Shown piece by piece: positions 1-7,981 of a stretch of DNA of 34,685 nucleotides. The notes beneath the pieces were generated by a model, which worked only from the letters and a program-made list of their open reading frames with translations, had not been told where the DNA came from and made no database searches. Source of the DNA: a virus; the IMG/VR virus record IMGVR_UViG_3300025083_000115, positions 1 to 34,685 of that record. The stretch is one strand, 5' to 3'. Made by a program: the position numbers and the translations under genes. The stretch's first letter is position 1; each line of letters starts with the position of its first letter.

Positions 1-135
1 AAGAATATGTTCCTTTTGAATCTCTTTGCTGCTTATCTAAAAAATAAGCTACATCTGTAGGTATTCTGGAAGTTGGTTTTCCTAATCCAAGTTCATCACT
101 AACAAATTTAATATCTTTTTTTTTTTCAAATAAAT
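1..135. repeat. Left copy of terminal direct repeat (genome end overlap)
   Basis: These 135 bases match the last 136 bases of the window, except that the T run at 116-126 has 11 T here and 12 T at 34665-34676. This shows the molecule closes on itself. It may be an assembler overlap of a circularly permuted genome or a real short terminal redundancy. The sequence lies inside the gp16-like internal virion protein gene, which reads through the join on the minus strand, so it is not a separate element. The 11-T version keeps that gene open. Confidence 0.9.
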
Positions 136-169
136 CTAATGGTTTTTTATTTAAAATTTCACTACTCAT
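1..169 (-). CDS. 5' part of the gp16-like internal virion protein (continues at 34549)
   Basis: On the minus strand an ATG at 169-167 opens a frame beginning MSSEILNKKPLDLFEKKKD, which runs through the 11-base A run (T116-126 on the plus strand) into the frame that ends at 31293 on the other side of the join. It starts 7 bases after the stop of the upstream gene (177), fitting the tight late operon. Read this way the protein has 1,141 residues. With the 12-T copy at the right end, the same ATG runs into a stop a few codons later, and only a TTG start at 34679 remains. I therefore take 169 as the real start. Confidence 0.8.
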   Translation of the reverse strand, partial: MSSEILNKKPLDLFEKKKDIKFVSDELGLGKPTSRIPTDVAYFLDKQQRDSKGTYS

Positions 170-176
170 ATTATAA

Positions 177-1949
177 CTATGGAGTTAAACTAATATCTGT
201 TTCTTGTTCTAACATTTGCCAAACTTCTTTTCTATTTTTATATTTATTAATAAAATCTTGGTATCTTACATCTTTCATTAAAGGATATACTTGTTCTTTT
301 AAATGTTTGTCTGTAATCAAACCTCTATTAAATTCTATGGAATCAGTATCTTCGTCTGTATTTAATATTGGTACTTGCATACCATTTGTTTTATTAATAA
401 TATATATACCATTTACATCTGATATTCCAAAAGCGTCAGCATCTACAGCAATTAAATCATCTATTTCATTAAATGGATTTATTTTACCTTGATCGTGAAG
501 TGACTTAATATAAGTTTTAATAGATATGTCGTGATAGTCTGGTCTGTTTTGTTTTCTTGGAACTAACATTCCAAAAATATCTACTCTATAATCTCTTTCA
601 ATATTATTTTTAACAGATTCTAAAATTTGATCTTGATCACCTCTTCTAATTTTATAAAGAAGATTTGATTGTCTCATAACAAGACTTTCTATTTCATCTA
701 AATTAACAGCATCTTTTGCAAAAAAACTATTAGCAATATCTTTTGATACACTTGTAATTTTTTTAGAATCTATAATTAATTTTTTAACATCTTGAGTATT
801 TTTATTTTTATAATATCTTTGATAATCAGATACAGCATTTTCAAAAGTTGCACCCATATTATCAATCATAAAATCTAAAGCATCATAAAAATCTATTTCA
901 TCTTGAGTTAGTTTCATTCCACCTTTTAGGTAAGCATCTGCTCCTTGAGATTTATAATTTTTATAAATATCATATGCTGATTGAACTACTTTAATATTTC
1001 CTGTTATAGCAGCATTTGTAAATCCAGCTTGTAAAACATTTTTATGTGGTTTGAAAACACCATTGTTATTTATTGCTATTTCAGCAATTTGATTACCTTG
1101 TGTTATATTTCCAGAACTAACCAAATAATTTAACCCATCTGTTTTTTCTTTATCAGAAAGATGTATACCCATGTTATTCAACATACCATCTGCTATTAAA
1201 GTTATTTTTGACGCTTCTGCAAAATCTTTTTTTAATTTCTCTCTATCATTATCAGTTAAAAATTTTTTATCATTTAATGTAGAAATCATTTCCAATGATT
1301 TGTTAAAATTATTTTCATCTAAGGTTGTTTGAAAATCTATTTTAAATAAATTATTTTCTAAATTATCTAAATCTAATTGTTTAGTGGATGGAGCATCACC
1401 AAAATGTGTAGCTTTACTATCTAAATCAGAAAACATTTCATTACGATAAAATAATTTTTCTTGCTCATCTTTTGCTGTTCTGTATTTAGATAAATTTAAT
1501 TGAAAATTTGTTTCAAAATTATATGCTGTTTGTTTATCTAATTCATTTCTTGATAATTGTGCTACTTTATAATTTCTTCTAACCAAATCATAATTAAACT
1601 TATCTTGCATTATTTTTTTAATTCTTTTGTTTTCTATTTGATTTAATTTTTGATTAAATAAAAAACTAGATTGTGTTTTAAATATTTTTTGAGCTTCTGA
1701 TGGATTAAATTGTTTTGAAGATTGATCTTGTATTTGATCTAGTTCAGTAGATAATTCTAAATATTGCTTGTCTGCTTCTGCTTTTTCAGCAATCATTCTT
1801 TCTCTTTCATAATATTCTGCAATTTGAGTTACAGGTTTTACTAATGCAGCAGCAGGAGTTGCAGTAGGAGATAGTTGCAATCCTGTTCTAACACTTGGTG
1901 CTTCAGTAGTTATTGTTCCTCTAGCTTGAAATGTAGGTATCTTTGGCAT
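177..1949 (-). CDS. Internal virion protein, T7 gp15-like by position
   Basis: 590 residues, largely helical and charged, with no signal peptide or membrane segment that I can see. A Pro/Thr/Ala-rich start (residues 1-40) is followed by a long coiled-coil-like, Lys/Glu/Gln-rich stretch (about 45-160). I do not recognise a catalytic motif. It sits between a gp14-like gene and a 1,141-residue gp16-like gene, the place of gp15 in T7-like phages. Gp15 forms part of the internal core ejected into the host envelope; T7 gp15 is longer (about 750 residues). The start ATG overlaps the previous stop as TAATG at 1949. The function rests on gene order. Confidence 0.6.
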   Translation of the reverse strand: MPKIPTFQARGTITTEAPSVRTGLQLSPTATPAAALVKPVTQIAEYYERERMIAEKAEADKQYLELSTELDQIQDQSSKQFNPSEAQKIFKTQSSFLFNQKLNQIENKRIKKIMQDKFNYDLVRRNYKVAQLSRNELDKQTAYNFETNFQLNLSKYRTAKDEQEKLFYRNEMFSDLDSKATHFGDAPSTKQLDLDNLENNLFKIDFQTTLDENNFNKSLEMISTLNDKKFLTDNDREKLKKDFAEASKITLIADGMLNNMGIHLSDKEKTDGLNYLVSSGNITQGNQIAEIAINNNGVFKPHKNVLQAGFTNAAITGNIKVVQSAYDIYKNYKSQGADAYLKGGMKLTQDEIDFYDALDFMIDNMGATFENAVSDYQRYYKNKNTQDVKKLIIDSKKITSVSKDIANSFFAKDAVNLDEIESLVMRQSNLLYKIRRGDQDQILESVKNNIERDYRVDIFGMLVPRKQNRPDYHDISIKTYIKSLHDQGKINPFNEIDDLIAVDADAFGISDVNGIYIINKTNGMQVPILNTDEDTDSIEFNRGLITDKHLKEQVYPLMKDVRYQDFINKYKNRKEVWQMLEQETDISLTP

Positions 1950-2455
1950 TAGAATGATCCTTCAGTTGCTGTTAAATCTGTAATTATTTGTGTTTCTCCA
2001 CCTAATAAAGATTTACCATAAGGTGCTAAAGCACTAGCAGCTTGACCATAATATCCTATAGCTGCTGCTCTACCTTGTTGTCTTGCAAGTTGACCTTGCA
2101 TTCTAGCAAAGTTAGCTTGTTCAAATGCTCTTGCTTGACCAATTTTAGAGTTGTATTCTATTATATTTTTTTCTATTTCAGATTGTTCGGCATTAGATCT
2201 TAATATTTTTAAAGCAGTACCAGATAATTCTGCACCAGATTTTAATACAGATACTTTTGTTTCAGATTGTAGTTGTTGAAACTGTTGATCAAATCTAGCT
2301 AAATCTAATTCAGTTCTCTGTTCTATTGCTTGAGCTTCTTGTTCAGCAACTTGTGCATTTCTTTCTTGGATAGCTTGATTATATTTTCCTGTTGCTGATG
2401 CTTGTCTAGCAGCTATTATAGATGTTCCAGCAGTTATTGCAGCAGTCCAACCCAT
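1949..2455 (-). CDS. Internal virion core protein, T7 gp14-like
   Basis: 168 residues. A short hydrophobic Ala/Ile-rich N-terminus (about 3-20, GWTAAITAGTSIIAARQAS) precedes a long Gln/Ala/Glu-rich helical stretch (about 24-130) and a Gly/Ala-rich end (GYYGQAASALAPYGKSLLGG). This pattern is typical of gp14-type core proteins of T7-like phages, which insert into the outer membrane during ejection. Its place between gp13-like and gp15-like genes supports this. The ATG overlaps the upstream stop as TAATG at 2455, and its own stop overlaps the next start at 1949. T7 gp14 is slightly longer (about 196). Confidence 0.7.
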   Translation of the reverse strand: MGWTAAITAGTSIIAARQASATGKYNQAIQERNAQVAEQEAQAIEQRTELDLARFDQQFQQLQSETKVSVLKSGAELSGTALKILRSNAEQSEIEKNIIEYNSKIGQARAFEQANFARMQGQLARQQGRAAAIGYYGQAASALAPYGKSLLGGETQIITDLTATEGSF

Positions 2456-2907
2456 TAGAATAACCTCGCATACATATATTGATCTGAACCATCAAAGCCA
2501 AATTTTTTCATTAATCCTTCTTCCTCTAAACCTAACCACTTAGCAAATTTTAAGCCAGTTGTATAGTCAGCTCTTACAGCAGTTTGAACTCTATTGATAT
2601 TATTTTCTTTAGCAATTCTTGCAAAATCTTTTCTTATAGCTTTCGCTACAAGTAATGAATGATCTAAAGCATCTTTAGTAGCTAACACCCAACCTTCTGC
2701 AACACCATTCCAAATAATTTTCATACCTGCAGCGAAGATAGGTTTACCATCAATCATACCTGTAAATGCTAAGTTATCTTGTTCTAGGTTCTTTGCGTTA
2801 CCATCAAACTCCATATCCTTATCCATTAATGTATGATTCATTTGTTGCTTCATAATGTATGCTCCATGCTCTCCTGTATATCTTACTATATTTAATATTC
2901 TATCCAT
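2455..2907 (-). CDS. T7 gp13-like virion-associated protein with GNAT-like fold
   Basis: 150 residues, close in size to T7 gp13 (138). It contains GKPIFAAGMKIIWNGVAEGW (about 54-73), the beta-strand pairing seen in GNAT-like phage proteins of the gp13/DUF2833 kind. It is followed by a helical part and a KFAKWLGLEEEGLMKKFGFDG segment resembling a GNAT C-terminus. Acetyltransferase activity is not implied; gp13 is needed for virion assembly. It lies between tail tubular B and the gp14-like gene. The start overlaps the upstream gene end by 8 bases, and its stop overlaps the next ATG. Confidence 0.7.
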   Translation of the reverse strand: MDRILNIVRYTGEHGAYIMKQQMNHTLMDKDMEFDGNAKNLEQDNLAFTGMIDGKPIFAAGMKIIWNGVAEGWVLATKDALDHSLLVAKAIRKDFARIAKENNINRVQTAVRADYTTGLKFAKWLGLEEEGLMKKFGFDGSDQYMYARLF

Positions 2908-4927
2908 CGTTAGTTTGAAGTTTAGGATATAAAGATAGTATCGTCAAAGGTAAAGGTTGGTTTTGTCTTACAAATATAAAACCATCTGTCTCGTAGTTAC
3001 CTCTAAACTCTATTTCTTTATCACCTGTAAATACATTGATACCACTATCCATTGCGTTAGCTGAAGATCTAAATGGTATTCGTTCCATGTTATCTAGATC
3101 TGGACCAATCTCCACACCAATACTTTCGTAAAGTCTAGCAGTAATTTCATAGATTCTTTTAGTTTTACTTTGTGATGTACCATTCTGTGAACCAGCATCT
3201 ATTCTCATTGTTTGTAATAAAGATGTATAGCTTAATCCAATTTTAACTTTACTTGCAGATCTACTTAAAGTTATTTCTCCAGAGCTAACTACAACATCTG
3301 GATGTGTTGCACCATCAGCTAATACTGAAACTGTTTGACCTTCAAGATGAGCAAGACCAGATATAGTTGTAACTGCAGATCCATTATAAGCTAATTGTGA
3401 ATCTAAAAAGTTAAATGATGTATCATCTGCTTCATCAAAGTCATATTGATTAATAAATTCTACATATCTTTTTGTTGCACCATTGATTGTTCTTTTTATA
3501 ATTACCCATGTTTGATACTCCGAATCATCTGTAGGAATTGTTGCAACACTTTCACAAACTGAATTACCACTTCCAAACGCACCACCAAAAATATGTCTGT
3601 GCCAAGCAACTACTTGCTGTTCTCTTTGATAAGTTAGACCAACTAATTGACCATCATTTCTAGCACACCATATAACTTGATTAGGTTCTTGTTGATATGA
3701 TAATTGTTTAAATCCACCTTCTGAAATATGTTCGGCAAGGATAGTTAGATCTGGAGCTATGTAACCATCAACATCAAAGTTGTATGCTAGTTCTCTTAAT
3801 TTTCTTTTAGCTCTTTGTAAAAATAAAGTTGCGTTACCAACAGCTAGAGCATCTACATTTGCTGCACCATTGTTAGATTGTTTTTTAATTAATATGTTTG
3901 TAGGTGTAATAGCAATATCAGTACCACCACCACTAACTGCAAACTCACCCCCTGCAGTACCAATGATTAAAGTTCTTGTAGCTGTCATAAATCTAATTGC
4001 ATTTACTTGGTTAGATGCAATCGTATAAATAATAGCATCATCATCTGCTACTGTTCCATGATAGTTATCATCCATATTTTCATAATCACCAGACTTAGAA
4101 AAGAATAATGTTTGTGGTTGAGATAAGGTTGCTGCAAATACTAATCTTTGTTCAAAGAAAGTTACGCAAGAAGGATGACCAGTAGTAGAACTAAAAGAAC
4201 CTAAAGCAAAATCAGTTGTAGATGAACCATTTGATATATCAGATAACACTTCCATATCTACTACAGTTGATGATGTGTAGCCTGTAATTTTTACATGACC
4301 ATCAAGAATATGAACTAATCTACCAACATCTGTAGCCAACCAACCTTGATTAGAATTAACTCCAGTAGTTGATGATAAGGTTAATGTACCTGTATGACCA
4401 GCATTAGTATGTGATGCTGTCATAGTTGTTGTTTCAATATTATGATCCATAAATGGACCATTCGTAAATTCAACACTTGCTAATGACCAAGATGTATGAC
4501 CTGTTCTAGATAATTTTTTTACTGGATGATTAGGATGACAAATGTACATAACATCAGCAGATTGTGCGAACTTAATATCAAATAGTTCTGCTTCTAAATA
4601 AGGTGATGATATTTCATAAGCTGAACCACTAGATAATATTTGACCATCATCTTTGTAGAAACGAATGTATTGATTACCAAACTCCAGCATATAAGTTTGT
4701 GTTGTACTAAATTCAAAAGGAATTAATCTTGTTTCTTTAGAGCTATCTTTTACTTCTGCTACAAACTGTGTGCCACTTCTTCTTGCTGCACTTCCATGAG
4801 GAAACACAATCATGTTTTCTAAAGTCTTACATCCTGTAGGATATTTTTGTAAATCATTTCTACCATCTAACCTAGGTGATAATTCACCACCTGTGAAGTT
4901 CGTTAATTGAACAGCAACTCTAGCCAT
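2900..4927 (-). CDS. Tail tubular protein B / nozzle-type tail protein
   Basis: 675 residues. The N-terminus, NFTGGELSPRLDGRNDLQKY then GCKTLENMIVFPHGSAARRS, is the hallmark of a widespread podovirus tail protein placed after tail tubular A, corresponding in position to T7 gp12 (794). The rest is beta-rich with many Thr/Ser/Gly repeats, including a segment FEQRLVFAATLSQPQTLFFS and a later GGEFAVSGG loop, consistent with a propeller-like tail nozzle. It follows tail tubular A with 3 bases between genes. The product would form the tail tube tip and fibre attachment site. Family assignment is from motif recognition. Confidence 0.85.
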   Translation of the reverse strand: MARVAVQLTNFTGGELSPRLDGRNDLQKYPTGCKTLENMIVFPHGSAARRSGTQFVAEVKDSSKETRLIPFEFSTTQTYMLEFGNQYIRFYKDDGQILSSGSAYEISSPYLEAELFDIKFAQSADVMYICHPNHPVKKLSRTGHTSWSLASVEFTNGPFMDHNIETTTMTASHTNAGHTGTLTLSSTTGVNSNQGWLATDVGRLVHILDGHVKITGYTSSTVVDMEVLSDISNGSSTTDFALGSFSSTTGHPSCVTFFEQRLVFAATLSQPQTLFFSKSGDYENMDDNYHGTVADDDAIIYTIASNQVNAIRFMTATRTLIIGTAGGEFAVSGGGTDIAITPTNILIKKQSNNGAANVDALAVGNATLFLQRAKRKLRELAYNFDVDGYIAPDLTILAEHISEGGFKQLSYQQEPNQVIWCARNDGQLVGLTYQREQQVVAWHRHIFGGAFGSGNSVCESVATIPTDDSEYQTWVIIKRTINGATKRYVEFINQYDFDEADDTSFNFLDSQLAYNGSAVTTISGLAHLEGQTVSVLADGATHPDVVVSSGEITLSRSASKVKIGLSYTSLLQTMRIDAGSQNGTSQSKTKRIYEITARLYESIGVEIGPDLDNMERIPFRSSANAMDSGINVFTGDKEIEFRGNYETDGFIFVRQNQPLPLTILSLYPKLQTNDG

Positions 4928-4930
4928 AGG

Positions 4931-5512
4931 TTAGTACCTTGAGTTTATAAAAGTAGAAGCTCCCATTACATCTGCTTGACCATTATCTGGATTAGTATTG
5001 TAACCTTCAGTAGCATCTACAAATCTAGCTTCTTTTAATTTATCTTGAAATAAATTATACATATTAGAAGCAACAGGATTAGATGATGTTACTGCGTATG
5101 CAATATCAGCAGCTAATGCAGAAGATATTGTTTCTCTTAACAACTCATCATATTGATTGGGATCTGTAATTCTTGCAACATATTGTATCTTAACTGTTCC
5201 ATGATTTGCTACAATCTTTCTACCTTCAATCTTATAATCATAATCGTAATTTAAAATTGTTAAAACTCTCAAGCAATCAGCAGGTAAAGTAAACTGATAA
5301 CTAAAACCCCATGAAGGAGTTTCTGTATCTTTTGCAAGTTCAACTCTTTTAATTAAACAATTCCATGGGTGAGATCTAAATAAACTATCTCTAACTTGTG
5401 TGTATCTTGCGTTGCAAAGTCTTGCGTTCTTTGAATCTTCTGTAAGTGTTAAGATTGTTGATGCACCAAGTTGGTTTAATGCTCCATTACAAATGTCTAC
5501 TACTGATGCCAT
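4931..5512 (-). CDS. Tail tubular protein A (T7 gp11-like adaptor)
   Basis: 193 residues, almost the same as T7 gp11 (196). The start, VVDICNGALNQLGASTI, and the segment RYTQVRDSLFRSHPWNCLIK are typical of gp11-type adaptors; the following FTLPADCLRVL and Tyr-rich strands fit too. It forms the ring between portal and nozzle. It lies between the capsid region and tail tubular B as in T7-like genomes. A GGAAG ribosome site precedes the ATG at 5512. Confidence 0.88.
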   Translation of the reverse strand: MASVVDICNGALNQLGASTILTLTEDSKNARLCNARYTQVRDSLFRSHPWNCLIKRVELAKDTETPSWGFSYQFTLPADCLRVLTILNYDYDYKIEGRKIVANHGTVKIQYVARITDPNQYDELLRETISSALAADIAYAVTSSNPVASNMYNLFQDKLKEARFVDATEGYNTNPDNGQADVMGASTFINSRY

Positions 5513-5513
5513 A

Positions 5514-5714
5514 CTACTTCCTTATAATATATTTTCGCCTTATCTGTCTATCTTTTTCTAAAGCAAAAATTTCTTCTGTTGTTCTCTCTTCTTTACTGTC
5601 AAACCCATAATGATTCTTACTATCATTTTGAAATCTGTCTACTAAAATATACCTATATACATAATTATCTTTTTTAAAATGCATTACAGGTTTTAAATCT
5701 TGTATCTTTTTCAT
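5514..5714 (-). CDS. Small conserved-looking protein between capsid and tail genes
   Basis: 66 residues, basic and charged (ends RQIRRKYIIRK), with no membrane segment. I do not recognise a family. It lies downstream of the capsid gene beyond a hairpin and ends 2 bases before the tail tubular A start. It might be a virion or assembly factor because of its place, but nothing in the sequence shows this. Confidence 0.6.
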   Translation of the reverse strand: MKKIQDLKPVMHFKKDNYVYRYILVDRFQNDSKNHYGFDSKEERTTEEIFALEKDRQIRRKYIIRK

Positions 5715-5718
5715 GCAC

Positions 5719-5754
5719 TTTAAGGGGTTTCCACTCTCGCTTCCACCCCTTAAA
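5719..5754 (-). terminator. Perfect 10-bp hairpin after the capsid gene (attenuator or processing stem)
   Basis: Arms TTTAAGGGGT (5719-5728) and ACCCCTTAAA (5745-5754) are exact reverse complements, with a 16-base loop. It begins 11 bases past the capsid stop on the minus strand. No T run follows, so it is not a classical intrinsic terminator. It may lower readthrough into tail genes or stabilise the 3' end of the abundant capsid message. Confidence 0.5.
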
Positions 5755-5764
5755 ATTTTATTTA

Positions 5765-6628
5765 CTATGCTTCGTGAGCTAAGATTTCTACAACTTTTTC
5801 TTCTTCCATTCTAGTTGCACCGAATGCAGCAGAATAGTAGACTTGAGTTGCGTAACCTTTGTCTGATCTTTCATCAATTCTAGCAGTTGAATCTTTACCA
5901 ACAGCTAATGCAAGACCATCTTGTGCGAAAGCAAAACATTTTCTTTTGCTTGAAGCGATTGACAATCTGTTAGATACACAAAAGTTGAATCCTAAGAATG
6001 TACTTACATCACCTTGAGCTAATGCTTTTACTGTGTTGAAGTCGCTTGAAGTTACTTCAGTAGTTCCTAATAGGTCTGTAACCTGTTTAGGAGATACTAC
6101 GATGTATCTTGGAATTGACGGATCAACACTAGCTAAGTCAAGAATCTCTTTTGCTTCTCTAAGTTTAGCAATAGTTAAACCTACAGTTCCAGCTTCAGCG
6201 ATTTTTTGACCAGAAGGTAATGCAACAGAAGTACCACCAGCTACGCCAGTATCAGCAGCACCAGTTGCAGCAGTAATGATAGCATCATCCATAGCTCTAC
6301 CCATTGCAAAAGCAGCAGCTTGTGCATAGCTAGAAGTAGGATCTACTAACATTCTTACTTTATCTAGATCGTCTACAAGATCTGCGAACTCATAGTCAAC
6401 AAGTGAAACTCTTCTTCTTGAGTGAGGAGTATCTGCTTGTGGAGTGTCAGAGTGTCTAGTTGATCTTACTGTAGCAGTAACGCTTCCGATTTGGTCGAAG
6501 AAAGCATTCTTTCCTGTAACAGATTCAAGTCTCACTTTATCTCTTAAAAGTGATCCTTTTTGTTGTGATAACATTTGTATGTTTGAACTGTATTGTTCTA
6601 CAAATGCTTTTGTTATTTCAGTTGACAT
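5765..6628 (-). CDS. Major capsid protein
   Basis: 287 residues. The start, MSTEITKAFVEQYSSNIQML, then a Gln-rich and TGKNAFFDQIG segment, and a later YEFADLVDDLDKVRML, are typical of a capsid family found in marine podoviruses. It is thought to have the HK97 fold. A GRAMDDAIITAATGAA stretch and the ending in EEEKVVEILAHEA fit this. It lies directly after the scaffold region, as expected. A strong AAGGAG lies 7 bases before the ATG, in keeping with high expression. It is shorter than T7 gp10A (345). Confidence 0.88.
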   Translation of the reverse strand: MSTEITKAFVEQYSSNIQMLSQQKGSLLRDKVRLESVTGKNAFFDQIGSVTATVRSTRHSDTPQADTPHSRRRVSLVDYEFADLVDDLDKVRMLVDPTSSYAQAAAFAMGRAMDDAIITAATGAADTGVAGGTSVALPSGQKIAEAGTVGLTIAKLREAKEILDLASVDPSIPRYIVVSPKQVTDLLGTTEVTSSDFNTVKALAQGDVSTFLGFNFCVSNRLSIASSKRKCFAFAQDGLALAVGKDSTARIDERSDKGYATQVYYSAAFGATRMEEEKVVEILAHEA

Positions 6629-6728
6629 ATTATGTCTCCTTAATTGTTAAGTTAATGTTAAAACAAAAACAGAGACGTTATCAGAAATTCTGGCTTCTCT
6701 TGGATTTAAAGTCTTTTAGACTACAATT
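6629..6728 (-). promoter_or_regulatory. Leader of the capsid gene
   Basis: A 100-base gap in an otherwise gapless operon. It holds two small dyads, AGTCT-TTT-AGACT (6710-6722) and CAGAA-A-TTCTG (6682-6692), an A+T-rich stretch, and the best ribosome site I see in the window (AAGGAG, 6635-6640). It may carry a capsid promoter or an mRNA-stabilising structure. I could not pick a convincing -35/-10 pair. Confidence 0.3.
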
Positions 6729-6911
6729 CTATTCTTTGTTGTCAGTAAGGTTCTTTCGAATTGTCTTACTTTTCTTAGGCGAACTTTCATTCGCCTTAGA
6801 AATCCATTTATAATATTCTTCGCAGATTGGCAAGGGATTAGATTTTTGATTCTCTGATCCACTCTCTACAACAATACGAAGTATTTCTAATCTTAAATCT
6901 TCTTTATCCAT
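6729..6911 (-). CDS. Small charged protein between scaffold and capsid
   Basis: 60 residues, rich in Glu, Ser and Lys (ends KKSKTIRKNLTDNKE), with no recognised family. The ATG overlaps the scaffold stop by 8 bases (6904-6911), the usual coupling in this operon, which argues that it is translated. The position suggests a capsid-assembly accessory role but nothing proves it. Confidence 0.55.
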   Translation of the reverse strand: MDKEDLRLEILRIVVESGSENQKSNPLPICEEYYKWISKANESSPKKSKTIRKNLTDNKE

Positions 6912-7752
6912 TAATCATTGTTCTTAAAGTAAATACTTGTTGAACTACTTTGTCATGATCTGGGTGTGCTTTATTCCAGTATGGACCATTAGTATCATTA
7001 ACAAGTTTACTAATTTCAGCTTCATAGTCTGTACCTCGATCAGTATTTTCACTCTCTGTACTTATTAATTTATCTTCAGATAATATGTTTGCAATGTTTG
7101 CAAAACCTTTAATAACTTCTGGATGATCTCCTAATCTTGTACCATCCTTTAGTTCCATATCTAAGATTTGTGGATTCATATTTGCTTTAGCAACTGATCC
7201 AGCTTTTTTAATGTTAGCATCATAGTTACCACCCCACTCTTTACGAAGTTCAGCTTCTGCATTCGCTTGAGCAGTTTCAGTATCTATTCTTGCTTGTTGC
7301 ACAGATCCTTCCATAGAATTTTTATAAAACTCTAAGATACCTTGTGCTTGTTTATTATTTAAACCAAGTTGATGAGCATTCTCTGCAAATTGTTTTATTG
7401 CACCTTCATCCAATGGAGCTGTTTCTGATTTTACTTCCAACTTGTATTTGTCTGCAGATTCTGGTCTACCAAGTTTTCCATATACTTCATTCCATTGATC
7501 TTCTGTTGAGTTCTCATTTGGTACTGCAACTTTGTCTTGACCAATCATTCTAGTTGCGTTGATATAACTTTTAGCTAACGCATCTATTTCAGTAAACTTA
7601 GAAATGTTTGGATCGTTTCTAAACTCTTCCGAGATTGTTTCTTTCCAAGACTTAACAGCAGTTGGTTGTTCAGTTACTTGAGGAGTGTCTGTAGTAGTTT
7701 GTGTTGTCTCTTCTACAGGCACATCAGTTTGTGTTATCTGTTCACTTGACAT
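6904..7752 (-). CDS. Capsid assembly scaffolding protein
   Basis: 282 residues, acidic and mainly helical. A Thr/Gln/Pro/Val-rich disordered start (1-33) precedes SWKETISEEFRNDPNISKF, then GRPESADKYKLE and a long helical stretch (QQARIDTETAQANAEAELRK). The word order, with a Gly-Arg-Pro-x-x-x-x-x-Y motif in the middle, is typical of T7 gp9-type scaffolds (about 307 residues). It lies between portal and capsid genes as expected. Scaffold guides procapsid shape and leaves before DNA packaging. Its ATG overlaps the previous gene end by 11 bases. Confidence 0.8.
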   Translation of the reverse strand: MSSEQITQTDVPVEETTQTTTDTPQVTEQPTAVKSWKETISEEFRNDPNISKFTEIDALAKSYINATRMIGQDKVAVPNENSTEDQWNEVYGKLGRPESADKYKLEVKSETAPLDEGAIKQFAENAHQLGLNNKQAQGILEFYKNSMEGSVQQARIDTETAQANAEAELRKEWGGNYDANIKKAGSVAKANMNPQILDMELKDGTRLGDHPEVIKGFANIANILSEDKLISTESENTDRGTDYEAEISKLVNDTNGPYWNKAHPDHDKVVQQVFTLRTMING

Positions 7753-7978
7753 TCTTATTCTCCTTTTGTAGCATTTGTTTTATAAATAGAAGTACGCTAC
7801 GTTGACCTTCCATATATGCACTCTCATGGCTATCACCTTTTACATTGGTGGTAGAATGATAATGACATCTTTTTTCTAAGTCAGACAAAACCTCTTTGCC
7901 TTCGTCTGTATTAAAAATATATTGATAGTTGTCTCTAAGTTTTTTTACTAGATTCTCTAGCTGTTTATTTGTTTCCAT
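7742..7978 (-). CDS. Bbp19-like small phage protein
   Basis: 78 residues. The central segment YIFNTDEGKEVLSDLEKRC, then a Thr/Gly/Asp turn, then EGQRSVLLFIKQML, matches the pattern of a small family named after Bordetella phage Bbp19. That family is usually encoded beside the portal gene, as here. Its function is not known; a head-assembly role is inferred from position. It starts 3 bases after the portal stop and overlaps the scaffold start by 11 bases. Confidence 0.65.
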   Translation of the reverse strand: METNKQLENLVKKLRDNYQYIFNTDEGKEVLSDLEKRCHYHSTTNVKGDSHESAYMEGQRSVLLFIKQMLQKENKNVK

Positions 7979-7981
7979 AAA

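Noticed and set aside
1-135. Long terminal repeat of the T7 packaging kind
   Set aside because: 135 bases is near T7's 160, but the repeat lies inside a coding gene and the copies differ only in a homopolymer, which is more like an assembly overlap of a circular map. Physical ends would have to be mapped.
139-492. 117-codon plus-strand frame at the left end
   Set aside because: It lies opposite the gp15-like gene, has no ribosome site, and its product looks like antisense of Asp/Lys-rich coding sequence.
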